DNA of 64,000 nt from Sequoia sempervirens (lineage: Eukaryota; Streptophyta; Pinopsida; Cupressales; Cupressaceae): contig VDFB02262570.1 in NCBI GenBank assembly GCA_007258455.2, positions 62,001 to 126,000 on the forward strand, read 5' to 3'. Positions 20,702 to 30,999 of the stretch are shown here, one piece after another (the stretch's first letter is position 1; every line of letters starts with the position of its first letter). The notes beneath the pieces are model-generated. The model was not told where the DNA came from and made no database searches. It saw only the letters and a program-made list of their open reading frames with translations. Made by a program: the position numbers and the translations under genes.

Positions 20702-21979
20702 TGTGATGTCCCATTTTATTCCTGACTATCAAACCCCAATTCCTTAAATTGCAGCACTGAATATCAAACCCCAGGCACTAACAAATATTAATAGCTTGTC
20801 CTTGTGAAGGCCGACCCAGTTAAGACCATCAACGATTGAATAAAGATGGCTGACCAAAGGAAAAAATAATATAAATTAAATGGCAATGGTTTATATAAAA
20901 GGTAGGGCCGACTTGGAATAATTAAAGATATTTAGGGGCAGCGATCACCCAACAGCAGGGAAATAAATAAGTTATAAACCATAAAAGGCAGCGGTCATAT
21001 TATGAAGGGATGTATCCCTTGCAAGGTAAAAAGCCTCCATGAAGAGGGGTGTCTCCCCCTCATTTGAGGATATTAAAAAAAGAACAAATCATTTGGGGAG
21101 GGGATCAAGCAAGCAGAAAATAGAAAGAAGTGGAAATCAGAACTGAGTAAAAGCAGAAATAAATATATTATAGCAGCAACTAGACTAAAAGATAAATCTG
21201 TGAATATAGTTGAATAATAGGCATATTTTTATATGTTCATGCCATAGAGATACTTGAAGAAATTATTGATCTTCTAAGTGCTTATTTTTTATCATAAGCA
21301 TGTAATGGTGCTTATTTTTATTATAAACATGTAATGGAAGATTCGTATAATAACCTATTCTGAATTAAGTAGAAATGATTGCAAAACAGGAAGACCGATC
21401 AATTTTTCGATTTCACAAGACGTGAAGGCCTGACAGACCCGCTATCAAGTATGCCACCCATAGGGGGTTAAGCCTTGTGGGCCAGGAGGCATATGTGTGC
21501 TCCTAAGCTTGGTGGAAGGGAGGTAGTCTTCATGCTCTTATCAAGCATGCCACCCATAGGGGGTTAAGCCTTGTGGGCTGGGAGGCTTATTAGTGCTCCT
21601 GGGCTTGATCAAGGAGGACGGCCAGCCTCCAAGGTGGATTGAGAGATGGAAGGGCAACCCACCTTTCATGCTTTCGCAGTACAAGGATAACTATCCTTGA
21701 GATTGCGGTTTGCAAGATTTCTATCAAATTCCTAATATACTATAGGAATAAGTTAGGATGATTATTAATACTATCGATTTCTAACTCTTATGGACAATAG
21801 TTGCCTCATGGATTGTGTTGGAAACTAACATTGTTGCAAGACCTAAACCAGGATTTATATCTTATAAAAAGCATTTCAATTGGTAAATTTATAATCTTAA
21901 ATGTATTACATTCCTTATTTTGATTGAAATTGTGGTTTTCGGGCAAAAACTAAGAATATCCCAAATAGGGGACATTATA
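20702..21979 (+). mobile_element. Solo gypsy-type LTR inside hAT gene
   Basis: 1278 bp starting TGTGATGTCCC and ending GGGGACATTATA. The inverted ends match except for one C-to-T change in the final CA. The flanks GTTTA (20697-20701) and GTTGA (21980-21984) match at four of five bases, a decayed target duplication. There is a TATA box at 20892-20900 and no coding sequence. Removal rejoins the hAT N-terminus and BED region. Confidence 0.75.
21443..21614 (+). repeat. Two ~75 bp direct repeats, period 96
   Basis: TATCAAGTATGCCACCCATA and its near copy TATCAAGCATGCCACCCATA start at 21443 and 21539. Both continue GGGGGTTAAGCCTTGTGGGC and a GGAGGC segment. They lie inside the solo LTR. Confidence 0.9.
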
Positions 21980-23068
21980 GTTGATATGGTATAGCAACTT
22001 CCAAGTAGTGGGTGTTATATTTGGATTTGCAATGGGTGTAGTGTTAAATATTCAAACTCATATAGTCGAGTGAAAGCCTATTTGTGCCACACTCCTAGAA
22101 TAGGCATCAAAGCTTGTCCAAAAAAAAATAATGTACCCATTCCACAAGAACAAATCATAGCATACATTAACGAGCATGAAAAAGCAGATCAAGCAATAGG
22201 CTGCAAATTAAAGCATCATTTGTCAAAGAAAGGATCTCAAAGAATGAAGCCCCCTCCAGCACCTTCTAATCTTCGACCTATAGAAATCCACCTATTTTGG
22301 TCACACTTAAAAAACAACCCACAACCTTTACACATAAGAAATCAAAGGGACCATTGGAAATGGCATTTCAAAACAAGTCTTGAGAGATTGCCAATCAACA
22401 CATAACAAGATGTCTCTATGCAAATGGAATGGCCTTCAATGTCGTTGCAACAAATGGTGAATGCAACTAAAGAGACTCCAGAAGGGTAAAGGGCCCAACT
22501 TTTGAGAAAGCATGCAGCACTTAAAGGAAAAAGAGGTGAAATTTGTAGAGTCGTCAATGATGCCCATAAGGGATTCATGGGTCGAGACAAAGGTTTCTGA
22601 TGGATGGAAGGATGCAAGAAATCAGCCATTAATCAATGTCACTGCAGTGTCCCCTAAAGGAGCAATGTTTTTAAAGTAGTGAATTGTTAAGGGGAGGTGA
22701 AGAATGGTGCATTTATTGCTAAGATTCTTATGACAACCATTTAGAAAGTGGGGCCTCAAAACATTGTTCAAGTCATACCAGACAACGTCAAAAATTGTAG
22801 CACAGTTAGTTCATTGATTGAGAAGCATTATTCACACATCTTTTGGGCACCGTGTGTTGTCCGCTCCCTTAACTTTACGATAAAAAAAAATGGCACCAAA
22901 ATCAATTGAATCAAACAATGTATGTTGAGGCCGAAGAGATCTAAATATCCATCACCAACCACCGTATGTCACAAGGTATATTCACAACATTCTCAAAATT
23001 AGAGCTATTGAAAGTAGGTGAAGCAATAAGATTTATTTTAATACACAATAAATATGTTTCACTTTAGT

Positions 23069-23089
23069 TATATATATATATATATATAT
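23069..23089. repeat. (TA)n microsatellite
   Basis: Inside an intron-like gap of the second hAT gene. A second (TA)n run lies at 23826-23849. Confidence 0.85.
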
Positions 23090-24065
23090 TTTTTTTTTAT
23101 TTTCAAATAAGTTGTCGAGACTCATATTGCCTCCAACGCAATTGTCTTGAAACAACTTTCAAAGGTTCAAGAGGCTCTTTCTAACATGGTTATCAACCAA
23201 AATTGGTCTATATGGAGGCATTCTAGCACTAGAAGGGCAGCAAATAAATAACCGAATGATCCTAAATGACATTTGGTGGAATCATGTTGAATATCTCCTC
23301 AGTTTCATGGAGCCCATATTGAGTATCATCCATTATACTGACATGGATAGACCTTGTTTGGTAGAGATATATGATGGCATCAACTCAATGATTGAGAAAA
23401 TGAAAAGCATCATAAATGAGAAAAAGCAAGATGTTGAAAAAACTTTCTTCAAACAGCTACACAAAATTATTGAAGAGAGATGGAACAAAATGACCACCCT
23501 ACTACATCTTCTTGCCTTTGCATTGAGTCCCAAATATTTTAGCGCTGAGATCCTTTCTATGTCAACAAAGATTGCCCCATATAGATATGTTGAAATTAGC
23601 CAAAGGTACAAGTCAGCACTTTGTAGACTCTTCATTGATCTAACAAGATAGTGAGGATTGAGTTCATGGATTTTGTGTACACTCTATTGACTTTAGTATT
23701 GATGCTCTTTGTGACAACTTTATGATCAATGCTCATAGCTGGTTGCACTTCCATGGCCAATCATTCACACCTACAACCTCTTGTAATCAAAATGTTATTG
23801 CAATTAAGTTTTATAAAGTTTTATAATATATATATATATATATATATATCTTTTTAGTTTCATTTATAATTTAAATTTTTTAATTTTATCTCTTGATTCT
23901 CTAATTTTGTCTTAATAGACCTTGCTAGTTCATCTATATTTGAGAGGATTTGGAGCACATACACCTTCATCCACTCAATAAAGTGCAATCGTTTACACTG
24001 AAAAAAGACAAAGGACTTAACAAATGTGCATTCCAACTTACGTCCACAAAAATAAAGTGGTTAAA

Positions 24066-24222
24066 AGGAAGGGGACACAAGGAAGGGGGTTATTGAGCCA
24101 AACCATACTAATTTGGATGCTTCCACTTTCCACCTTGTGGTTACAAAGAAGGGGGCACAAGGAAGCAGAATATCGAGCCAAACCATACAAACTTGGATGC
24201 TTCCACTTTCCACCTTGCTTCA
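24066..24222 (+). repeat. 80 bp tandem duplication in hAT C-terminus
   Basis: GAGCCAAACCATAC begins at 24095 and 24175, giving an 80 bp period. Both units end GGATGCTTCCACTTTCCACC. The duplication lies just after the hAT_C motif and follows KTKDLTNVHSNLRPQ. Confidence 0.85.
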
Positions 24223-24439
24223 CTCAATTTTGAAGATGAGTTAGTGTTAGCAAGCATGAGAGTGGTAGTGCTAGTGCCACTGTTTGTGGTGGTTCTAATA
24301 TATCAATACCTACATCATCTAATATGGATGGTGATAATAATATTTTTTATGACCCACATGATGTTCATGCTTGATGAATGATGGTTGATAGTTGACACTT
24401 TGACATTATTATTTTATAATTTTAATATATATCATGGCA

Positions 24440-25685
24440 TTCAAGTTTGACAAAATAGACATTATAATGTTTTTAATTTTTATATATCATGACATTCAAG
24501 TTTGACAAAATAGACATAATATTTTTAATTTTTATGGTATGATACTATGTGGTATTGTAAACTTAATTACTGCTGCAAATATGTATATATTTTTCATTTT
24601 AATATGTTTTTGTATGGACGAATCCAACCCCCAAATTTTTTTTCACCAAATCAGTGGAACCGAACCCCGAACCAAGACAGGTGACTTAGAAAATGTATTA
24701 TATTATTATAAATATGTCTTTCCCACCAAATTCTCATTATTTCTGACCAAATCTTCATTCTTCAAAAAACTAAGAGTGAAGCTAGGGAATCTGATCAGAC
24801 AAAATTATCAGGGCTGTGGAGTTGAAGACAAGAATATCATTGTTCTTGAATCATTTTATTTATCTCTGTTTTTAGAAACTTTTTACAGCAAATATCTATG
24901 AAAACTCGATAACATCAACCAACACCCCACCCTCAACACTTACTCCACTGTCTACAAAGCCCAAGGTGTCCATCAGTTACAATTAAGAAATATTTGATTG
25001 TCAACTTCCTAAAGTTAAGATAAGAGAGCTTACATCCAAGTAAACAAGAAGAATAATAGCTGTTTTAACAGTCTATTTTGCCTCCAATACCATGTCTTCC
25101 AAGACCAACTGTTTGTACATACCATAATGCTGTCTATTTGTTCAAAGCTGACAAAAATCAAAGTCATTATCATGACATAGAGAATCCTTGGCTGGCATGG
25201 TGACTCCCGAGCATCCCCAGGACAATCATGGGACATTTAGCCATCCCCTAGCTATCTTGGGGACCCAAGAGAGGGGGGTGTACCTAAGATCTCACTTGCT
25301 TCTGCAAGGACATCTCTCCACTTGCAGGTGGCAGGTGGGGAACATTTTGTCCCCGTTCTAGAAACGACCCCATTGGGGGTCCACATTATTCCTAGCTATT
25401 GTGATGTTCACACATCACAAGACCATAACAAAGGAGTTAGCATAGGAAAGAATATTGAAATACATAAAAATTATTAAGCATGTTGAACCCACCTAAATAC
25501 ATGGAATCTGCAAGAAAGACAAAGTAATGTGAGCGATTCAGTGCTCTATATTCTAGTGCTGAAAATTAAACGAGGGCTCTAGTTAGTTACCACTGATCAA
25601 TCTTTATTAATCATTCATGAACCATGGTACTCATTATCCTAAAATAAATAAATAAATTGGAAACCCATAAAAGTTAATGGGGACA
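24440..25685. other. Gene-free stretch with a GC-rich patch
   Basis: No gene recognised. At 25200-25380 a GC-rich patch is dense in GGGGAC/GTCCCC words (CATCCCCAGGACAATCATGG, CTTGGGGACCC), like the subterminal parts of the hAT element at 13.8-17.2 kb. It could be a small hAT relic. Confidence 0.4.
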
Positions 25686-26651
25686 TGTAAAAACACCAGT
25701 TCTCTCCAATCTTGGAACTTTGTATTTTGATGAGGGTTTTCTGAATTTTCTGTGTTCTTCTGTATATTTGTTTTTTTTTGGGTGTATTTTTAAAATTATA
25801 ATGCCAGGCATAAAATAAAATATAGGAAATGTAAATATAAAACCCTACTTCAGCAAATAGATAATTTTATTGATTCACTTTGAAAACTTTTACAATACGC
25901 ATACCTAGAATACAAACTTAAGATGAAGAAACCCTTTTCTAAAATTCTTCGAAAAAATCTGATGAAGCACAAACTTGACCTCTGAATGAAGCCAACTGTT
26001 AAGCACCTTCAGCTGATATTTCACACCTCAACATGTTGTTGCAATGAAGCAGCTACGCTCTCCAATGCCGATACGTTGGCAGAAACCCTAGGGCTCCCTT
26101 CCCCAAACACCAAAGCAAAATCTTCAAACAAATATCAAATTCTGGATATTCAGAAATGAGCTCTTAAGTCCCTTTTTATTCTTTTCCTAGAGAGCTCAAA
26201 CACTTTCCTTGTCAATGTGGGATAAAAAATATATTCCAACTTTAATTTCTCATTTAACACACTTTATTAAAATTAAAGTGACTTTATTATTATAACTTTA
26301 TAATAACATTAAAATATTTAAATAAATCACTTAAGTCACTTAAACTTTAATATCTCTTGAAATACTTGTTTGATTGTTATGCCGTCTAAACCAGGAGTTG
26401 ACTCTCCATGTTCTCCATGTGATCAGATGCCCATCTAAAAATAAAAATCTTGAACAGTGACTTACTATAAATAGTAAGTGTGTGAAACTGAGTCAACCGA
26501 AGGCTAAGTTTGAACCCACATGAGGCGTTGAAGGAGAAAAACCACTGATCATTGCCAAAAGGGACTCTCTAACCAAACATATTAGCCTACGAGGGCCAGT
26601 AATAGGCTAAATCCACCAAACTCTAATACTCGCAAAATTAGGAACATTACA
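25686..26651 (-). repeat. LTR of truncated gypsy relative
   Basis: 966 bp. The start TGTAAAAACACCAGTTCTC parallels TGTAGAAACCCCTATTCTC of the first element. The other end shares GCCTACGAGGG...TAATAGGCTAA and ...CATTACA. It contains the palindrome ACTTACTATAAATAGTAAGT at 26460-26479. Confidence 0.8.
26460..26479. promoter_or_regulatory. MADS-type palindrome in third LTR
   Basis: ACTTACTATAAATAGTAAGT, a perfect palindrome except for the central TATAAA/TTTATA asymmetry. The core CTATAAATAG fits C(A/T)8G. Function inferred. Confidence 0.45.
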
Positions 26652-29233
26652 GTCCGCCCTCCCTAAAATTGCTTGTCCCCAAGCAATCTCTACTACAAAA
26701 AAAACCCGACCCCCTCGGAAGGCCCAAAAGAAGAACTGTGGGGTGTCCCATACATCTCTAATTGTCTCCTGTAGCATTAGCAAAAACACAACTGCGCAAG
26801 CTATCCCTAGATCCCAAACCCATAATGAAAGTTTGTTGTGTCTGTCATCTTCAGACTTCCACTGCGCTCTACTGCCTCCAACTCCACCATGCTGAAAGTG
26901 GTGAAATAACCCAATGGGACCCCTCCAATACTCAGTGCCAAACCTGTCACCACGTGGATCCCAATACAATCTAAACTCACATCCATCTGTCATACAAAGA
27001 TAAGAACATGTAGAAGTATCTGCCATACCAGATCTCTCTCTATCCTCTACTAAACACCCATGGATGTGATAACGAGCCAAACCATCATGCCAACTGACAC
27101 CATAATCACTCTGTAACATAGAAGTAGCATACCTTGTCGGATACATAACTACATGATGGATAATTGACTATTGTCCTTGCAAGTAATTCCCCCACAAACA
27201 ACTAAGTCGGGTACTTGCAGCCATTAATCCCGTCTTCTGAAGATGGCAAACTCCCATCCCACAATGGATGGTATAATCCCGAAGCCAATCCACAACGATG
27301 CATCATCAAGTCCTTTGCGTGTGGATCAAAAGAAAAATGATGAGCACTCTTCACTGTGTAGTTGCGATAAAATGCTCCAACCTCGGTCAATGGCTCATCA
27401 CTACCAAATACGTGAATCATGCAGTTGATCACTCTAACTCTAAGACACAACAAGTTGGCGTCCAAAATCAGCTACATGGGATGAGGTAACAGATTTGCTT
27501 CCTAGAGAAGGAAACAAATCGACATGAGAGCCATACTCCCAACCAGATGACACTCTGCGAGTCCCCTGTGAAGATGATGGAGTAGCGTTGTGTACTAACA
27601 TATAACTCTCTTGAGAATCCACCACAACAACACAAGAGCTATCCGCTATTGGACCTGCATCATCTGTCATAGTACTGACCACAAGAGAGCTTGATGTAAC
27701 ATGTGGTTTTAATAATAATTTGTGCAATTAAAATTTGAAAGAAAAAACGGAAACAAATATTAAAAAATAGGGAAAGTAATTTGAGGAGCCATGTGACATT
27801 TTTGACAATATGCAGTTGCTACTTATTTCCAATCCCCCTTTCTTTCCACAACTTATTTTCAATTCTTAAACAGTAGCTGCTTAGAAAGATTCCAAATTAT
27901 CCTTTTCATGTAATATTTTTTTTCATGGAAACACTTTGAAAACATACTTAAGCAGCCACATGGGAACATAGGGTAAGCAAGCTTAACATTTTAAGCTCCA
28001 AAATTTTAGGAAACTAGTGGTCTCATGATTATATTTTAAATCTACAACTAAATTTACAATTATATAACTAAATCTAAAAGTTATTGGCCAATAAATAACT
28101 ATCTGACAACCAAAAAATTAAAAACTAGTGGGACAACTTTCAGGCCCACCCAAAAATAGTAAACACCCCCTAAAATCTAAAAATTTGAGGCTCCTTGTAT
28201 ATTATTCTTTTTTTTCTTCTCATGGAACCACTGCTCCACAAAAATTGATCCTGTACCAGATTTTTCCTCTGTCGCTTCATACTGTAAACAGTTTTTCCTC
28301 TCTCGCTTCAGAATTATGAAACCTGAACCCCTGCATTGACCGCTTCCTTAGTCCCAATACTCTTAACAATTATTTTAGAAACTTTTTACCAGCCCTCCTC
28401 CCTCGGAGAGATTTTAGCCAATTTTTAGCTTAGCTTTAGCTTGATTGGGTGGGAATTTGTTGATCAATTAAGCAAGTTCTATTACTTTCAATCAATTCTC
28501 TTTGTTTTCGTTCGGCAAAATTTTTCTGCATACCATAATAAACATCTCAACCATTTCTAAAGACCGTCAAGATTTATTGAGATTAGGTACAATATTCCAT
28601 TCTATGCAGCAGTATAGCATATTTGTCATAATCATAAGGTATATATCCATCATTTTGATGTCAGAAAACCAAAACCCTCAACTTCCAAAACCCCGATTTT
28701 TTTTTTTTTTGTTTGTCTATCAAATTTTCTCTTCGATAAAAAACAAAGCAGTGGGACACAGCTTTACCTTACTCTTCATGCCGAAAGAGAACCAGCCGAT
28801 CTAGAGAAACGCCATTCCAGGCAATGATTTCTACAACCAAATACTTAGTATCGAAATCTCCCATTGTGGGGGTCCTTAATATCATTGTCCTGGGACTAGA
28901 ATTTCCTGCTTTGGAGGGTGGATGGCCCCCTTTTTTTCGTCTGCAAAAACCTGACCCCCACCTAGAAAAACGAAGCCCAGGCAGTCAGACTGTAATAAAA
29001 CCATATTAAAAATATTCAATATAAACGCCCAGCACATTAATACTCTTGAGGAATCCAGACAAGCTATGAATTGGGATAAGTCCGCCGGATTGTCAAAAAG
29101 TAGCATAGAACAAAACCTTTATTCGAAATTAACCACGAGAACGAAATAGACCTGACTGCAATCATGAGTTGCCGGCGCACAAAATTACAACACTTTTGGG
29201 GAAATCCAACAGAACTTTGAAAGAATACGTCCA

Positions 29234-29430
29234 CTGGATTAAAGGAAACAACTTTAAAGGAATTCGTGCACACGATTAAGATTAAGGAAAAACGAATCTG
29301 TAAAATGCAATGAGAGTATACGAGGAAAATAATTAGGATTAGGATTAACGAAAACAACTTTAAAAGAATTCGAGCACATCATTCGGACCAAGGAAAACCC
29401 AATCTGAGAGTATACAAGAAAAAATGATTG
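29234..29430. repeat. 106 bp tandem duplication, diverged
   Basis: AACAACTTTAAAGGAATTCG near 29246 recurs as AACAACTTTAAAAGAATTCG near 29352. Both units continue to GAGAGTATAC(G/A)A(G/A)(G/A)AAAA. The period is 106 bp. Confidence 0.75.
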
Positions 29431-29541
29431 AAGCTCGTGCGTCCTTATCAACTCCTTCCTGTCGAAGATAAAATACACAGATAAGGGTTAGGGCAAAGAA
29501 AATGAAAGAATTTCTGCCATCTCTAACCCCCTGTCCCATGC

Positions 29542-29658
29542 TGTTGCTAAGTCTATTTTTGTTAAAATTAAGCAGTTAGATGTTGCTAAGTCTATTTTTG
29601 TTAAAATTAAGCAGTTAGATGTTGCTAAGTCTATTTTTGTTAAAATTAAGCAGTTAGA
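29542..29658 (+). repeat. Three perfect 39 bp tandem units
   Basis: Three identical units beginning TGTTGCTAAGTC at 29542, 29581 and 29620. The unit is 13 codons long and is open in one plus-strand frame (VAKSIFVKIKQLD), with no good start codon. Perfect identity points to recent expansion. Confidence 0.92.
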
Positions 29659-30539
29659 TGTTCCCATGCAAAATTTTATTTATAGGAATAGGATGTTTTG
29701 GATTTTTTTCTTCTTTTTGTGTAACAGCAACTCCTTAAAAATTAAAAATAGGCTGTGGAAAAATGTGGCCATTGAAAATAAGCAGCTGCTGCATATTAAA
29801 AAAAAATGACATATGGCTCCACAAATCTCTTGGCCTCCTTTTTTACATTTGCCTTCAATTTTTTCCTCCCGATTTTATTTGTTCAAATTATTATTAGCAT
29901 TTTCATTTCATTATACAGTTGAAAAATATAATTTTAAATTGATTGCATGAAAATAAGTAGAAATAAAATATAATCACGGGGCCACCAGCTCCACAATATG
30001 CTCATTAAAATGTTGAACAATGGCTCTTAGCCAAAATAAGCTAAGCAATCGCATGGGGACATGCCCTAAGACATGAGATAATTTATTCTATCCCAGTTTA
30101 AGGCTGAGGTCTCATGGGGGCTTGGGGATCTATTTTGAGGAGCAAGGGGTCCCATGAAACAAAAAAATAAAATGTTACAGGATAAATTAAAATATTTTCC
30201 TCAACAATAGTAGCCCCTATTTTTTAGATTAAAAATTTAAGATGGTGCAAAAGGGGTGGGGCTAGAAATTGCCCCACTAGCTTAGGTTTTCTTTTGCCAC
30301 TTGTCAATCATATGAAGTTTTAATTTTTTCACTAATTAATTTTTTTATTATTTTATATTTATTTAAGGTGTTGAATTGAATATGCAAAATATTAAAATTC
30401 ATTAGACCACCAGCTTCCATTAATATAGAAGTTTAAACTTGATACAAAATTCATGGGACCACCCACTTTAAAATAATCCTAAAAAATCTCAGCGAGCATC
30501 CATGATTTTTTTTAGGAAGCCCCCCTCCATGGGACCCCA

Positions 30540-30743
30540 CCCTAAGAAGGCAATGGCTATCCAACTCCACAAATGCACCAAGCATGGATGCATGGCATGA
30601 ATGCCTCCTACAGTTCTCGATTTTCTTATCGTCAAATTCTTGTGCACTTGTCCTTTTTTTCTACATTGTAGGTTATGCAAAGTGTTTTTGGTATATCAAT
30701 GCAATGTATACGGGAAGAGTATAAATGAAAGTTATTTAAAAAT
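30540..30743 (+). repeat. Dispersed repeat, copy 1, left part
   Basis: Matches 49091-49315 with about 80-85% identity by eye (AACATGGATGCATGGCATG region, TCTCGATTTTCT, TATATCAATGCAATG, AGTATAAATGAAAGTTATTT). The right continuation of this copy is at 37257-37320, displaced by the LINE. Confidence 0.8.
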
Positions 30744-30758
30744 ATAAGATTATATTTT
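30744..30758. repeat. LINE target-site duplication, left
   Basis: ATAAGATTATATTTT at 30744-30758 and ATAAGATTTTATTTT at 37257-37271, one mismatch in 15. The uninterrupted repeat copy at 49.3 kb confirms that this was one site. Confidence 0.8.
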
Positions 30759-30999
30759 TTGTATTAATAATAGTAAAACGAGTCATAGGTACATCACGAA
30801 AGGATTAAGACTATGTTGTTTAGAGCATTTTCAAAGCTTCACAAAATTTATAGTTCCAGATTCTACCCACAGAATATACACATCAGATCATTTCAAAAAA
30901 TTGTCATATATATCGGGTTCAATTCATAAGGTATTGCTTATATATTGCTATATCATACTACAAAAGTCACTAGCTAGCACCAACATCCTCTATTAACTC

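Larger units (their letters stand above)
20625..24380 (+). pseudogene. Second, older hAT transposase gene, split by LTR
   Basis: A decayed hAT gene of the same general type as 14417-16924. The N-terminus starts at ATG 20625 (MATSSSSMG, stop, then KIDPNSPLQKYV). It is interrupted by the solo LTR 20702-21979. It resumes with a BED finger (WICNGCSVKYSNSYSRVKAY ... GIKAC, from ~22018). DUF659 is present with the first Asp in VSDGWKDARNQPLINV (~22590) and the second Asp kept in QVIPDNVKN (~22780). A middle exon lies at 23256-23651 (LVEIYDGINSMIEKMK) and the hAT_C motif ASSSIFERIWSTYTF at ~23925. Frameshifts, stops and a tandem duplication show that it is dead. Confidence 0.82.
25686..27715 (-). 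mobile_element. Truncated gypsy relative, one LTR
   Basis: The LTR 25686-26651 is followed on the right by internal sequence. It opens with the same layout as the 3' end of the first chromovirus: LTR end ACATTACA, then GTCCGCCCTCC, then the hairpin ATTGCTTG-TCCC-CAAGCAAT. The next ~1 kb contains no gag or pol motif I recognise, although the minus strand has a 179-codon frame (26607-27146). No second LTR or primer-binding site is found, so the element is truncated on the right. It may belong to a non-autonomous subfamily. Confidence 0.65.
27716..30539. other. Gene-free stretch with small tandem repeats
   Basis: AT-rich. I recognise no gene or element. Two local repeats are listed separately (29234-29430 and 29542-29658). 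Confidence 0.45.

Noticed and set aside
26607..27146. 179-codon minus frame as a host gene
   Set aside because: It ends inside an LTR and runs through the terminal region of a gypsy relative. Its last residues mirror the end of the chromovirus frame.
28502..29478. Several 60-100 codon frames
   Set aside because: No recognisable domain. Two overlap a tandem duplication and are hydrophobic by AT-rich composition.
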